Shown here in pieces: positions 23,225 to 32,119 of a DNA stretch of 64,000 nucleotides (positions are counted from its first letter, which is position 1; each line of letters opens with the position of its first letter). The position numbers were made by a program, and so were the translations under genes. The notes under the pieces are model-generated. The model had not been told where the DNA came from, did no database searches, and was given only the letters and a program-made list of their open reading frames with translations. This DNA is from Prevotella sp. (GTDB lineage Bacteria; Bacteroidota; Bacteroidia; Bacteroidales; Bacteroidaceae), in NCBI GenBank assembly GCA_015060485.1, contig SUYI01000009.1, forward strand, positions 30,695 through 94,694, written 5' to 3'.

Positions 23225-24619
23225 ATGAAGGATAATAAACGTTTTCTGACTATATTGATGCTGCTGATGATGGTGATGATGGTTGCTTTCGGCAAGACAG
23301 TAACCCTCTCTACGGCTGCCAAGACGAGCAAGTTTACACTGGTGATTGATGCCGGACATGGGGGCAACGACGCCGGTGCCATAGGTCCCCTTACGAAAGA
23401 GAAAATCATCAACCTGAATGTGGCGCTGGCCTTCGGAAAGCTGGTAGAGCGCAACTGCTCGGATGTGAAGGTGATCTACACTCGTAAGACGGATGTGTTT
23501 ATACCCTTGCATACCCGTGCCGATATCGCCAACCGCAACAAGGCTGACCTCTTTATTTCCATCCATACGAATTCCTTGCCCAAAGGCCGCATCTCACGAG
23601 GTTTGGAGACCTATACGCTGGGTATGCACCGTGCTGCCGACAATCTGGAGGTCGCCAAACGCGAGAACGAGGTCATTCTTTACGAGAAGGACTACAAGCA
23701 GCGTTATCAGGGCTTCGACCCCAATTCGTCGGAGAGCTATATCATGTTCGAGTTTATTCAGGACCATAACATGGCGCAGAGCGTCGAATTGGCGAAATAC
23801 GTCCAGCGACGCACTTGTGCTTCGGCAGGACGTATCGACAAAGGTGTCAAACAGGCCGGCTTCCTGGTGCTGCGCGAGACGTCGATGCCGAGTTGTCTGA
23901 TTGAGCTGGGCTTTATTTCTACGCCCGATGAAGAACGATTCCTGAACTCGACGTCGGGAGTCAATCAGTTGGCGCAGGGTATCTATCAGGCTTTCCTGGA
24001 CTATAAGCGGAAGAACTATGGTGGTGTGACTGTTCCTTTGAAGGCCGAACAAAAGACGGAAGTCGAGATTCCTACCGTTGTTCCTAAGGCTGATACTCCC
24101 AAGAAGGAGGTTAAGCAGGAACCCAAACCGGAACCCCAGCTTGAGGTTAAGCAGGAACCAAAACCGGAACCCCAGCCTGAGGTTAAGCCGGAACCAAAAC
24201 CGGAGCCCCAGCCTGAGGTTAATCCGGAACCGAAACCAGAAACGAAGCCAGAGGTTAAGACGGAACCGAAACGGGAACCCCAGCCTGAGGTGAAATCTGA
24301 GCCCAAATCTGAAGTAAGGCCCGATTTTGTTTCTGCAATTCCTGCTGTTCCCGTCTTTAAGGTTCAGATTCTGGCCAGCAGCACCAAACTGAAGTCCAAC
24401 GATCCCCGACTGAAAGGACAGAAAGACGCAGCTTGCTATGAGGAAGGCGGATTGTATAAATATACGGTTGGCTCGTCAGCGAACTATAACGAGATTGCCC
24501 AGCTGCGCAAGACGCTTGCTGCCGACTTTCCCCAGTGTTTCATCATAGCCTTCAAGGACGGTGCCAAGGTAAATGTCCAACTGGCTATACAGGAATTTAG
24601 GAATAATAACAAAAAGTAA
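23225..24619 (+). CDS. N-acetylmuramoyl-L-alanine amidase (Amidase_3) with SPOR domain
   Basis: 464 residues: signal peptide (~1-23), Amidase_3 domain (~36-262) with zinc motif [11 protein letters not shown] (His45) and [14 protein letters not shown], a proline/glutamate-rich linker of five or more ~12-residue repeats ([12 protein letters not shown] type, ~295-370), and a C-terminal SPOR domain (~380-462; [20 protein letters not shown]). Cleaves the bond between MurNAc and the stem peptide in the periplasm; the SPOR domain targets denuded glycan at the division site. Nine nt before the MCE gene, with which it likely forms an operon. The repeat linker is prone to copy-number change. Confidence 0.92.
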   Translation: MKDNKRFLTILMLLMMVMMVAFGKTVTLSTAAKTSKFTLVIDAGHGGNDAGAIGPLTKEKIINLNVALAFGKLVERNCSDVKVIYTRKTDVFIPLHTRADIANRNKADLFISIHTNSLPKGRISRGLETYTLGMHRAADNLEVAKRENEVILYEKDYKQRYQGFDPNSSESYIMFEFIQDHNMAQSVELAKYVQRRTCASAGRIDKGVKQAGFLVLRETSMPSCLIELGFISTPDEERFLNSTSGVNQLAQGIYQAFLDYKRKNYGGVTVPLKAEQKTEVEIPTVVPKADTPKKEVKQEPKPEPQLEVKQEPKPEPQPEVKPEPKPEPQPEVNPEPKPETKPEVKTEPKREPQPEVKSEPKSEVRPDFVSAIPAVPVFKVQILASSTKLKSNDPRLKGQKDAACYEEGGLYKYTVGSSANYNEIAQLRKTLAADFPQCFIIAFKDGAKVNVQLAIQEFRNNNKK

Positions 24620-24627
24620 TATACGAT

Positions 24628-25530
24628 ATGAAGTTCTTCACAAAAGAGGTAAAAATCGCTTTAGTGGCCATTCTTGGCATTGTCGTGCTTTACTACGGCC
24701 TGACGTTTTTGAAGGGACTTACCGTGTTTTCCTCTGACGACTCCTATTACGTGACCTTTACAGATGTCAGCGGTGTGTCAGCTTCTACTCCCGTCTATGC
24801 TAATGGCTATAAGGTGGGGGTCATCAAAGGTATTCAGTATGACTATAATCCTCAGGGGATGATTGTCGCCGAGATGGGACTCGATAAAGAGATGCGCCTG
24901 CCGCAGGGTTCACGGGCCGAAATTGCCAGCGATTTGTTGGGAAATATCAAAATCAATCTGATGTTAGGCGAAGATCCCATCCACATGATGAGCAAGGGCG
25001 ATACCATTTCTGGAGGTGCAGAACAGGGGCTGATGAGTAAGCTGGGAGCAATGGCTCCTGCCATCGAGGCTATGATGCCTAAGCTGGACAGCATTATAAC
25101 CAGTCTGAACCTGCTGTTGGCTGATCCTGCATTGCGACAGACCTTGCATAATGTTGAGGGCATGACGGACAACCTGAATGCCACCAGTCGCGACCTGCGT
25201 TCTCTGTCGGCGTCACTCAATCGCGAGATGCCTTCTATGATGCAGAAAACCAATGGCATACTCGATAACACCCAGCAGCTGACCGGTAATCTGGCAGCTG
25301 TCGATGTGGCGACGATGACTGCCAGCATCAACCAGACACTGGCCAATGTCAACGAGATGACCCGCAAGTTGAACAGCACAGAGGGTACGCTGGGACTGCT
25401 TATGCGCGATGCTACGCTTTACAACAATCTGGCAGCAACGACAGCTTCTGCCGACTCTCTGCTCATCGACTTGAAGGCTCATCCCAAGCGTTATGTCCAC
25501 TTTTCCATTTTCGGTAAAAAAGATAAATAA
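24628..25530 (+). CDS. MCE/MlaD-family lipid transport protein
   Basis: 300 residues: one N-terminal membrane anchor (VKIALVAILGIVVLYYGLTF), an MCE domain at ~38-120 (YYVTFTDVSGVSASTPVYAN, GYKVGVIKGI), then a long helical tail with heptad-like segments (LNREMPSMMQKTNGILDNTQ, ASINQTLANVNEMTRKLNST). Substrate-binding component of an Mla-like ABC lipid transporter spanning inner membrane and periplasm; the permease and ATPase are not in the window. Co-transcribed with the amidase by spacing (9 nt). The terminal segment SFYFS-like barrel proteins are absent. Confidence 0.88.
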   Translation: MKFFTKEVKIALVAILGIVVLYYGLTFLKGLTVFSSDDSYYVTFTDVSGVSASTPVYANGYKVGVIKGIQYDYNPQGMIVAEMGLDKEMRLPQGSRAEIASDLLGNIKINLMLGEDPIHMMSKGDTISGGAEQGLMSKLGAMAPAIEAMMPKLDSIITSLNLLLADPALRQTLHNVEGMTDNLNATSRDLRSLSASLNREMPSMMQKTNGILDNTQQLTGNLAAVDVATMTASINQTLANVNEMTRKLNSTEGTLGLLMRDATLYNNLAATTASADSLLIDLKAHPKRYVHFSIFGKKDK

Positions 25531-25903
25531 AAATTCTTCCTTATATTTATTTTGTCTAAATAGTGAACGATTGGTTTATTTTTCAACTTAATGCCTCGTA
25601 ACTGCTTGATATTATATACTTTCTGCCGTGCAGGATTTTTTATGATGCACAAGACTTGATGGATGTGCAGATGATGCGTAAGTGATTGTATGTGAGGAAA
25701 TTGGATATATGCAAATAAGGAATGTTGTTAAGAAAAATTCAAAAATAGTCTAAAGTCCGATAAACAAACGAGTTACGCGTTTTTGGGTATAAACTGATTA
25801 AAAATACAGATTTGCATATTTCAAAAATAATTGCGAACTTTGCAAGCGAAATCATTATTAACCGCACATTAGTGTAATTTATTAAAAGAACAACGATCGC
25901 CGC
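25531..25903 (+). other. Gene-free region upstream of dnaA
   Basis: 373 AT-rich bases without a credible gene. I found no clear cluster of DnaA boxes (TTATNCACA), so it is not a convincing oriC. It should hold the dnaA promoter; GAACTTTGC near 25835 is the nearest partial match to TAnnTTTG. Confidence 0.5.
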
Positions 25904-27319
25904 ATGGGAAATAGTCCAAAGGCGCTTTGGGACAACTGCCTTCAATTCATCAAGAGCAACGTCACCGAGCAGCAATTCAGAACATGGTTCGCGCCTATCG
26001 TCTTCGAGAAATACGACGACGACAGCCGGACTCTCCTCATACAGGTGCCGAGCAGGTACGTGTATGAGTATCTGGAGCAGCACTACGTGAATCTGCTGAG
26101 CAAGGGGCTGTCGCGTAGTTTCGGCAATAATGTGCAGTTGAATTACCGTATTGTGGTCGACCAGCAGCACAAGCTGACAGTCGACGAAGAGGGTAGCGAG
26201 GCTGTTTCTATCGACGTGCCCCAGAAGCGCGAGGGTATCAACAAGGGTCCTGGCATTCTCGACTCCGTACCCCATCAGGATCTGGATCCCCAGCTCGACC
26301 TGCACAAGACATTCCAGAGTTTCATCGAAGGCGATTCCAATAAGTTGCCGCGTACCGTCGGATTGTCTATTGCCGAGCATCCGGGAAAGTCGACGTTCAA
26401 TCCCTTCTTCGTCTATGGACCTTCGGGCTGTGGAAAGACGCACCTCATCAACGCTATTGGCGTACGTTGTAAAGAAATGTACCCGCGTAGACGCGTACTT
26501 TATGTATCGGCCCGCCTCTTCCAGGTGCAGTTCACTGATGCCACCCGTCAGAACACCGTCAATGACTTCATCCGTTTCTATCAGAGCATCGACGTACTGA
26601 TTGTGGATGATATTCAGGAATGGGCTACTGCTACGAAAACGCTCGACACATTCTTCCACATTTTCGACCATCTGTCCCGTCTGGGCAAACAGATTATTCT
26701 GGCTTCTGACCGTCCTCCTGTTGATTTGCAGGGTGTCAAGGACCGCCTGCTGACCCGCTTTGCCTGTGGTCTCATTGCCGAGCTCGAACAGCCCAACGTG
26801 CAGTTGTGCATCGATATTCTGAATGCCAAGTGCCGTCGCGACGGACTGAAGATTCCTGAGGATGTCATCGAGTATATTGCCCAGACTGCCAATGGCTCTG
26901 TGCGTGATCTGGAGGGTGTCATCAATTCGTTGCTGGCCTACTCGGTGGTCTACAATTCCAATATCGACATCCGTCTGGCGCAGCGCATCATCCAGCGTGC
27001 AGTGAAGTTGGACAACAAGGTTTTGACCATCGACGACATTCTGGAGAAAGTCTGCGGACACTACGGCGTCGAGCAGAAGAGCATCTTTACCCGTTCGCGT
27101 AAGCGCGACCTGGTTATCGTGCGCCAGGTGTCTATGTATCTGGCCCAGAAATACACCAATATGCCTGCCGGACGCATCGGACAGCTCATTGGCGGACGCG
27201 ACCATTCTACTGTCATCCACAGCTGCAGTGCTATCGAGCAGCGCCTGAAGGTAGACAAGTCTTTTGTGGCTGAATTGAACAGCATCGAGAACTCATTCCG
27301 ACTGAAAAAGGAAAAATAA
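25904..27319 (+). CDS. dnaA: Chromosomal replication initiator protein DnaA
   Basis: 471 residues, usual length. Domain I at the N-terminus (ALWDNCLQFIKSNVTEQQFR, TWFAPIVFEKY), variable domain II, AAA+ domain III with Walker A GPSGCGKT (172-179), Walker B IDVLIVDDIQ and sensor ILASDRPP, and the DNA-binding domain IV with the signature GGRDHST (430-436). Binds DnaA boxes at oriC and opens the duplex. Transcribed alone by spacing (373 nt upstream, 122 nt downstream). Origin boxes were not found next to it. Confidence 0.97.
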   Translation: MGNSPKALWDNCLQFIKSNVTEQQFRTWFAPIVFEKYDDDSRTLLIQVPSRYVYEYLEQHYVNLLSKGLSRSFGNNVQLNYRIVVDQQHKLTVDEEGSEAVSIDVPQKREGINKGPGILDSVPHQDLDPQLDLHKTFQSFIEGDSNKLPRTVGLSIAEHPGKSTFNPFFVYGPSGCGKTHLINAIGVRCKEMYPRRRVLYVSARLFQVQFTDATRQNTVNDFIRFYQSIDVLIVDDIQEWATATKTLDTFFHIFDHLSRLGKQIILASDRPPVDLQGVKDRLLTRFACGLIAELEQPNVQLCIDILNAKCRRDGLKIPEDVIEYIAQTANGSVRDLEGVINSLLAYSVVYNSNIDIRLAQRIIQRAVKLDNKVLTIDDILEKVCGHYGVEQKSIFTRSRKRDLVIVRQVSMYLAQKYTNMPAGRIGQLIGGRDHSTVIHSCSAIEQRLKVDKSFVAELNSIENSFRLKKEK

Positions 27320-27350
27320 TCCTTAATTTTTTTGGTGGTTTCAAAGAAAA

Positions 27351-27376
27351 CACGTACTTTTGCAACGAAGTACGTG
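27351..27376 (+). promoter_or_regulatory. Promoter with inverted repeat over the -7 box
   Basis: TACTTTTG (27355-27362) is the -7 box of the 27442 gene. CACGTACTT (27351-27359) and AAGTACGTG (27368-27376) form a perfect 9-bp inverted repeat with an 8-nt centre that spans the -7 box and probable start site, a plausible operator. Confidence 0.55.
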
Positions 27377-27441
27377 CATATGCCGTGCAAAACGTAACGA
27401 AACAAACAAATTTACTAACAAATAATTAAAACAAAACGATT

Positions 27442-28533
27442 ATGAAGAAAATCTTTACTCTTATTGCGATGGCTTTCGTAGCCGTGGGTGTTAACGCTCA
27501 GGAAACAGATTCCCAGGGACATGCTGCGGGTAAATATCCTGTAAAGAATGTAGTCTGGAAGTCTATTACCTGGAAAAATGGTAATAATAAGAAGGACAAG
27601 AACAACAATGACATGCTTTTCCTGATGGGAACAGGTAATGGTTATGCTACACTTCTTGCAGACTATTATTACAGTGACGACAAAGGTGATTGGTTTACCC
27701 GTCCGGCCTACACTTATATCTCCTATGAGAGTGGTGAGACAGGTATTCCTGCCTACGGACTTTATTATAAGTTCACTCCTGCTGCAGCCGGTACGCTGAA
27801 GGTAAATGTATGGGTAAACAAGGGTAACCGTAAGACTTTCGTAGTAAAGGCTTCTACGGGTGCGCCCCTCGTTCCTTATGTAGACTATTCTTTCGATGGT
27901 TATGTAAATGGTCAGAACACCAATACGGACCAGCCCAAGATTGATCCTGAGACAGGACAGCAACAACTCGATAACGATGGCAATCCCGTGTGGATTCAGG
28001 CACCTACTTACTTCACTGCTGAGGAGATTAAAGCCCGTCACGATGCCGCCAAGGTGGGTGAAGATGGTGTCGACAGCGCTCCTTATGTCATTGACGCAGG
28101 AAATCAGGCCGTCTGGGGTTGGATTACTTTAAATGTAGAGGCAGGTGAAAGCTATGTCATCTATCAGCAGAGTTCACAGCTCGGTTTTGGAGGCTATGAG
28201 TTCAATGGCGAGAGTTATATAGCTTGCTTGAATATGGGTGAAACAATCGCCTTGAACACGGAGTTTGCCAATGTTGTTGACGCCGATGGTAATGCCACCA
28301 ATGTTGACAATCGTGGTTCTGTTGTGAACTTTGGTACGGCAAGTATGGCTGTTGAGGCTGTTGGCGGTGCTGAGCCCGAGTCTGTAGAGGCAGACTTTGA
28401 TGGCACGGGTATCTCTGTCCTGAATGCAGAACTCAACGTGAATGCTCCTGTTTACAATCTGGCAGGCCAGCGTGTTGAGAATGGTTTCAAGGGACTGGTT
28501 ATTCAGAATGGCAAGAAATATATGGTTAAGTAA
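27442..28533 (+). CDS. Secreted protein of unknown function with GQRV/GLVI C-terminal motif
   Basis: 363 residues. Signal peptide KKIFTLIAMAFVAVGVNAQ; mature part rich in Tyr/Gly/Asn with beta-sandwich character (GLYYKFTPAAAGTLKVNVWV, YVIYQQSSQLGFGGYEFNGE). No catalytic family recognised. The C-terminus YNLAGQRVENGFKGLVIQNG is the same motif as in both M6 proteases, suggesting a common secretion or anchoring fate. Own promoter with an inverted-repeat element, and a clear terminator (28559-28586) right after it, so monocistronic. Could be a carbohydrate-binding or adhesin-like protein. Confidence 0.8.
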   Translation: MKKIFTLIAMAFVAVGVNAQETDSQGHAAGKYPVKNVVWKSITWKNGNNKKDKNNNDMLFLMGTGNGYATLLADYYYSDDKGDWFTRPAYTYISYESGETGIPAYGLYYKFTPAAAGTLKVNVWVNKGNRKTFVVKASTGAPLVPYVDYSFDGYVNGQNTNTDQPKIDPETGQQQLDNDGNPVWIQAPTYFTAEEIKARHDAAKVGEDGVDSAPYVIDAGNQAVWGWITLNVEAGESYVIYQQSSQLGFGGYEFNGESYIACLNMGETIALNTEFANVVDADGNATNVDNRGSVVNFGTASMAVEAVGGAEPESVEADFDGTGISVLNAELNVNAPVYNLAGQRVENGFKGLVIQNGKKYMVK

Positions 28534-28558
28534 ATAAAAACTATCCTATAATGAATTG

Positions 28559-28586
28559 GGAGTCGCTGACAAGCGGCTCCTTTTTT
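28559..28586 (+). terminator. Rho-independent terminator
   Basis: GGAGTCGCT / AGCGGCTCC (one T.G pair), loop GACA, then T6. Confidence 0.8.
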
Positions 28587-28651
28587 CTTTTCATCAATAT
28601 TACAAAAAGATTTGTTGTCCGTCTTTAATTATACTAAAACAAAAAACTAAG

Positions 28652-31600
28652 ATGAAGAAACAAATCATGATGCTGATGGCTGTGCTGCTGATATGCACGA
28701 CATCAATTGCATGGGACACGTTGGCAGCCTTAAATGGAGTCATCAATGTAACATTTGTCATCGAACCAGAAGGGGCTGGCAATGTGCTGTTGAGTGGTCA
28801 GAAAAAGACCTCTGCCCAAGCGTTTTCAGGAAAGGAGATGACCATTTCTGCACAAACTAATCCTGGTTACGTGTTTGCCGGTTGGTATATCAACGACGAA
28901 CTGAAAGGCACTGATGCTTCTCAGTTTAAGTTTATGACTGGCGAGAGTGATATGACTGTTGTCGCCAAGTTCAAGCAGTTGGCAGCCAGTACCCTTGTTC
29001 TTGCCGTCAGGTCTGATTGTGAGGGCAGGGGAACGGTAGGAGTTACTCCGGTGGGTACTACGACAGAAAGCGGCTATAAGTACACTGCCGGAACCCAGAT
29101 TACGGTAAAGGCTATACCCAACAAAGGTTTTTGCTTCGATTACTGGGAGGATGCTAACGGAAAACAAGTATCTACCAATGCTAACTATACGTTTAACATC
29201 GATAGTGATGTGATGCTCTATGCCGTATTCTCGAAACTCGAGAACTACAATGCCGACCTCATCAGCTTCCCAGGTTGTGAGGGCTATGGCCGCTTTACGA
29301 CGGGTGGCCGCATGGTCGACAGTCGTGGCTCGAAGGTGTATTACGTAACGCGTTTGGACGATACGGGTGAAGAAGGCACTTTCCGCTGGGCTGTAACAAC
29401 GGGCGACGACACGCCTCGCACTGTGCTCTTCAAGGTCTCTGGCACCATCTTCCTGACCAAGAATGTCGATGTCAAGTCGAATACCACTATTGCCGGACAG
29501 ACGGCTCCTGGCGGTGGCATCTGTTTGGCAGGCTATCGGGTGAAGCTGGGTTCGAATATCATCATCCGCCATCTGCGTTTTCGTGCTGGCGACCTGCCCA
29601 ACAAGAGTATGTCACCCCTGGGTGTTGAAAATGTCGAGAACATTGTGCTCGACCATTGTTCCCTAAGCTGGTCCATGGAGGAGAATCTGACACTCTATGA
29701 CAACAACAATACCACCACTCAGTGGTGCATCTTTGCCGAGGGGCTCTACGACTCGCGCAACTCGAAAGGTAACCGTGCTTACGGCGCCCAGTGGGGAGGC
29801 AAGCGCAGTACCATGCATCATTGTCTGTTTGCTCACAATAATTCTCGCTCTCCCCGATTCAACGGCGTTCGACCTGAGAACCACGATCGTCAGGCCGTCA
29901 ACGAGTTTACTAACAATGTCATCTACAACTGGGGCAGCGTCAATGCCATCTACGGCGGCGAGAACTCAGCAGGCGGTACCACCGACTATAACCGCGTCTA
30001 CATGATTAACAACTACTACCGCCCAGGTCCTGCCACGAAGGATGCCACAGGCAGTCGGCGCTACTGGTGTTCAGCCAGCGGTGATTCCAATGGCGTGGGA
30101 CAGTGGTATCTGAAAGGTAATAAGTTCGAGCTCTCCAGCAAGTGGGCGCCATCGACCAATATATGGAAGGACGAGGAACTGCAGAAGGTCAACGATGATA
30201 ACTACTATGGGTTTGTCGCTAACAATGCCTCACGAGCTATGAATTTCTGGTCGTTGTCACCCTCGCAGGCTTTGGCTGACAAAGCACTGCTTACTAGCAT
30301 TGTCGACGAACTGGGCTATACCGCCTACGAGTCTGCCGATGAGGCTTACGCAAAGGTTGTCACGCAGGCGGGAGCTTCCTTGCCCCGCTATGATGAGGTA
30401 GACAAACGCGTTCTTGCTGAGGCTGCAGGGACACAGGACCCGCAGTTTGGCGGCGCCCGGGGCTCGAAGTCAGGTATCATCGACTCGCCCTACGACATCA
30501 CCCTCCTGTCGCACGACGACTTCGCGGCTCTCTACGAAGGCGATAATGCCGCTGACGATAAGGAAATCGACATCACGTGCTATCCCCGCCTGCAACCGAT
30601 GGCTGACGACTATGCTTGTCAGGTCGTTGATACCGATGGCGACGGACTGCCCGACGCTTACGAAACCTTGGTGAGCCTGAATCCCAACGACGCTACTGAC
30701 GGCATGAAGCTGACGGAGAGCGGATACAGTAATTTGGAAGTGTTCCTCAATGGCGTTGCCGACGGACAGATTGATGCCAAGAAGTACACCCATCACCAGC
30801 CAGAAGAGCAGATATCAGTAGAGTACATTTGGTTTGTCAGCAAGGAAGGGACGCCCGAGAGCGTTGTTCATTCTGTCACCACCATTCAGGAGGCCGTCAA
30901 CCTTGCTCCGGAGGGCAGCATTATCCTGATTTATCCCGGTATCTACAACGAACATGTTCAGATAGACAAACCCAACCTCCACCTGATGGGTATGTCGAAG
31001 CAGAACACCATCATCACGTGGGACAAGACCGCCGCAGAAGGAGGGGTTGACAACACTGCGACGGTCAACGTCACAGCGAATGACGTGTCGTTCGACAACC
31101 TCACCATTCGCAACACCCGCCAGAACGAAGGTCAGGCGCTGGCACTCTACACCAAGGCCGACCGCATCGTCATCACCTCGTGCAACCTCGAGGGCTGGCA
31201 GGACACCTACCGCACGGGCAAGGACGGGCAGCGCCACTTGGTGCGCAACTCTAGGATAACGGGTACCACCGACTTCATCTATGGCGCTGGCGAGGCCTAT
31301 TTCGATGCCGACACCCTTGTGGTGGTTCGCACGTCGAATGTCATTGTGGCTCCTGACCACGCATCAGCCCGCTATGGCTATGTCTTCTCCAACTGTGTTA
31401 TTGATGCCCAACAGAATGGCAGCACCACAGCCTTGGGTCGTCCGTGGGGCAACAAACCCAAGGTCAGTTTCCTGAATACTCGCCTCACCCCGAACGTCAG
31501 CATCACTGCTGAAGGCTGGAACAACATGGGCGGACTGCCCATTCAGATGGCTGAATATAACACGACGGATGCCGATGGTAATGCAGTCGACTTGAGTCAG

Positions 31601-32104
31601 CGTCGCACGGCATTCACGGGTGAAAGCGGCTCGTGCACCAGTAAGGCGGTACTTACTCCCGTCGAGACCAACAGCTACAAACTCGACTACGTGCTGCGCG
31701 GCACCGACGGCTGGGATGCCGACTGGCAAGGCTTTACGCTGCCCGCTCCTGTGCTGACCAGTTATGGCGCCATCACCCATTGGCGTGACGACACGGGCTT
31801 TGCCCAGGGATATATTGTGACCAATGCAGAGGGCAGGGTATGGTTTACCGCGAATCCTCATTATATCAATGCGTCCGAGCCTGTTACCGTCCGCGCTTTC
31901 AGCCGTTATGGCGTATTGGGTGAGCCGGCCTATTTCGACCAAGTCACGGCCATTCGTGCCACGACGTCACAGGCTGACGTCGTCCGGCGCCAGTACTTTA
32001 CGCCCGACGGCCGTCAGGTCAGCCGCCTGCAGCACGGCGTGACCATCGTTCGCGAGACGCTCTCCGACGGTATGTCGAGAACAACAAAAGTCGTTGCAAA
32101 ATAA
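28652..32104 (+). CDS. Multidomain secreted pectinase: pectate lyase (PL1) plus pectin methylesterase (CE8)
   Basis: 1150 residues from ATG 28652 (MKKQIMMLMAVLLICTTSIA signal peptide); the longer frame from 28556 runs through the upstream terminator and is rejected. Order: two InlB-like B-repeats (~20-195; GYVFAGWYINDELKGTDASQ, FCFDYWEDANGKQVS), PL1-type lyase (~203-480; FPGCEGYGRFTTGGRMVDSR, TTIAGQTAPGGGICL), a calcium-binding TSP3-like stretch DTDGDGLPDAYE (~661), CE8 methylesterase (~744-970; TIQEAVNLAPEGSIILIYPG, with GWQDTY and TTDFIYG carrying the two catalytic Asp, and GRPWG), then a C-terminal region. The esterase removes methyl groups and the lyase then cuts homogalacturonan. Followed 15 nt later by another PL1. 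Confidence 0.9.
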   Translation: MKKQIMMLMAVLLICTTSIAWDTLAALNGVINVTFVIEPEGAGNVLLSGQKKTSAQAFSGKEMTISAQTNPGYVFAGWYINDELKGTDASQFKFMTGESDMTVVAKFKQLAASTLVLAVRSDCEGRGTVGVTPVGTTTESGYKYTAGTQITVKAIPNKGFCFDYWEDANGKQVSTNANYTFNIDSDVMLYAVFSKLENYNADLISFPGCEGYGRFTTGGRMVDSRGSKVYYVTRLDDTGEEGTFRWAVTTGDDTPRTVLFKVSGTIFLTKNVDVKSNTTIAGQTAPGGGICLAGYRVKLGSNIIIRHLRFRAGDLPNKSMSPLGVENVENIVLDHCSLSWSMEENLTLYDNNNTTTQWCIFAEGLYDSRNSKGNRAYGAQWGGKRSTMHHCLFAHNNSRSPRFNGVRPENHDRQAVNEFTNNVIYNWGSVNAIYGGENSAGGTTDYNRVYMINNYYRPGPATKDATGSRRYWCSASGDSNGVGQWYLKGNKFELSSKWAPSTNIWKDEELQKVNDDNYYGFVANNASRAMNFWSLSPSQALADKALLTSIVDELGYTAYESADEAYAKVVTQAGASLPRYDEVDKRVLAEAAGTQDPQFGGARGSKSGIIDSPYDITLLSHDDFAALYEGDNAADDKEIDITCYPRLQPMADDYACQVVDTDGDGLPDAYETLVSLNPNDATDGMKLTESGYSNLEVFLNGVADGQIDAKKYTHHQPEEQISVEYIWFVSKEGTPESVVHSVTTIQEAVNLAPEGSIILIYPGIYNEHVQIDKPNLHLMGMSKQNTIITWDKTAAEGGVDNTATVNVTANDVSFDNLTIRNTRQNEGQALALYTKADRIVITSCNLEGWQDTYRTGKDGQRHLVRNSRITGTTDFIYGAGEAYFDADTLVVVRTSNVIVAPDHASARYGYVFSNCVIDAQQNGSTTALGRPWGNKPKVSFLNTRLTPNVSITAEGWNNMGGLPIQMAEYNTTDADGNAVDLSQRRTAFTGESGSCTSKAVLTPVETNSYKLDYVLRGTDGWDADWQGFTLPAPVLTSYGAITHWRDDTGFAQGYIVTNAEGRVWFTANPHYINASEPVTVRAFSRYGVLGEPAYFDQVTAIRATTSQADVVRRQYFTPDGRQVSRLQHGVTIVRETLSDGMSRTTKVVAK

Positions 32105-32119
32105 ATTAAGGAATAGTTT

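Noticed and set aside
25531..25903. Region before dnaA considered as oriC
   Set aside because: No cluster of DnaA boxes could be found by eye; only AT-richness.
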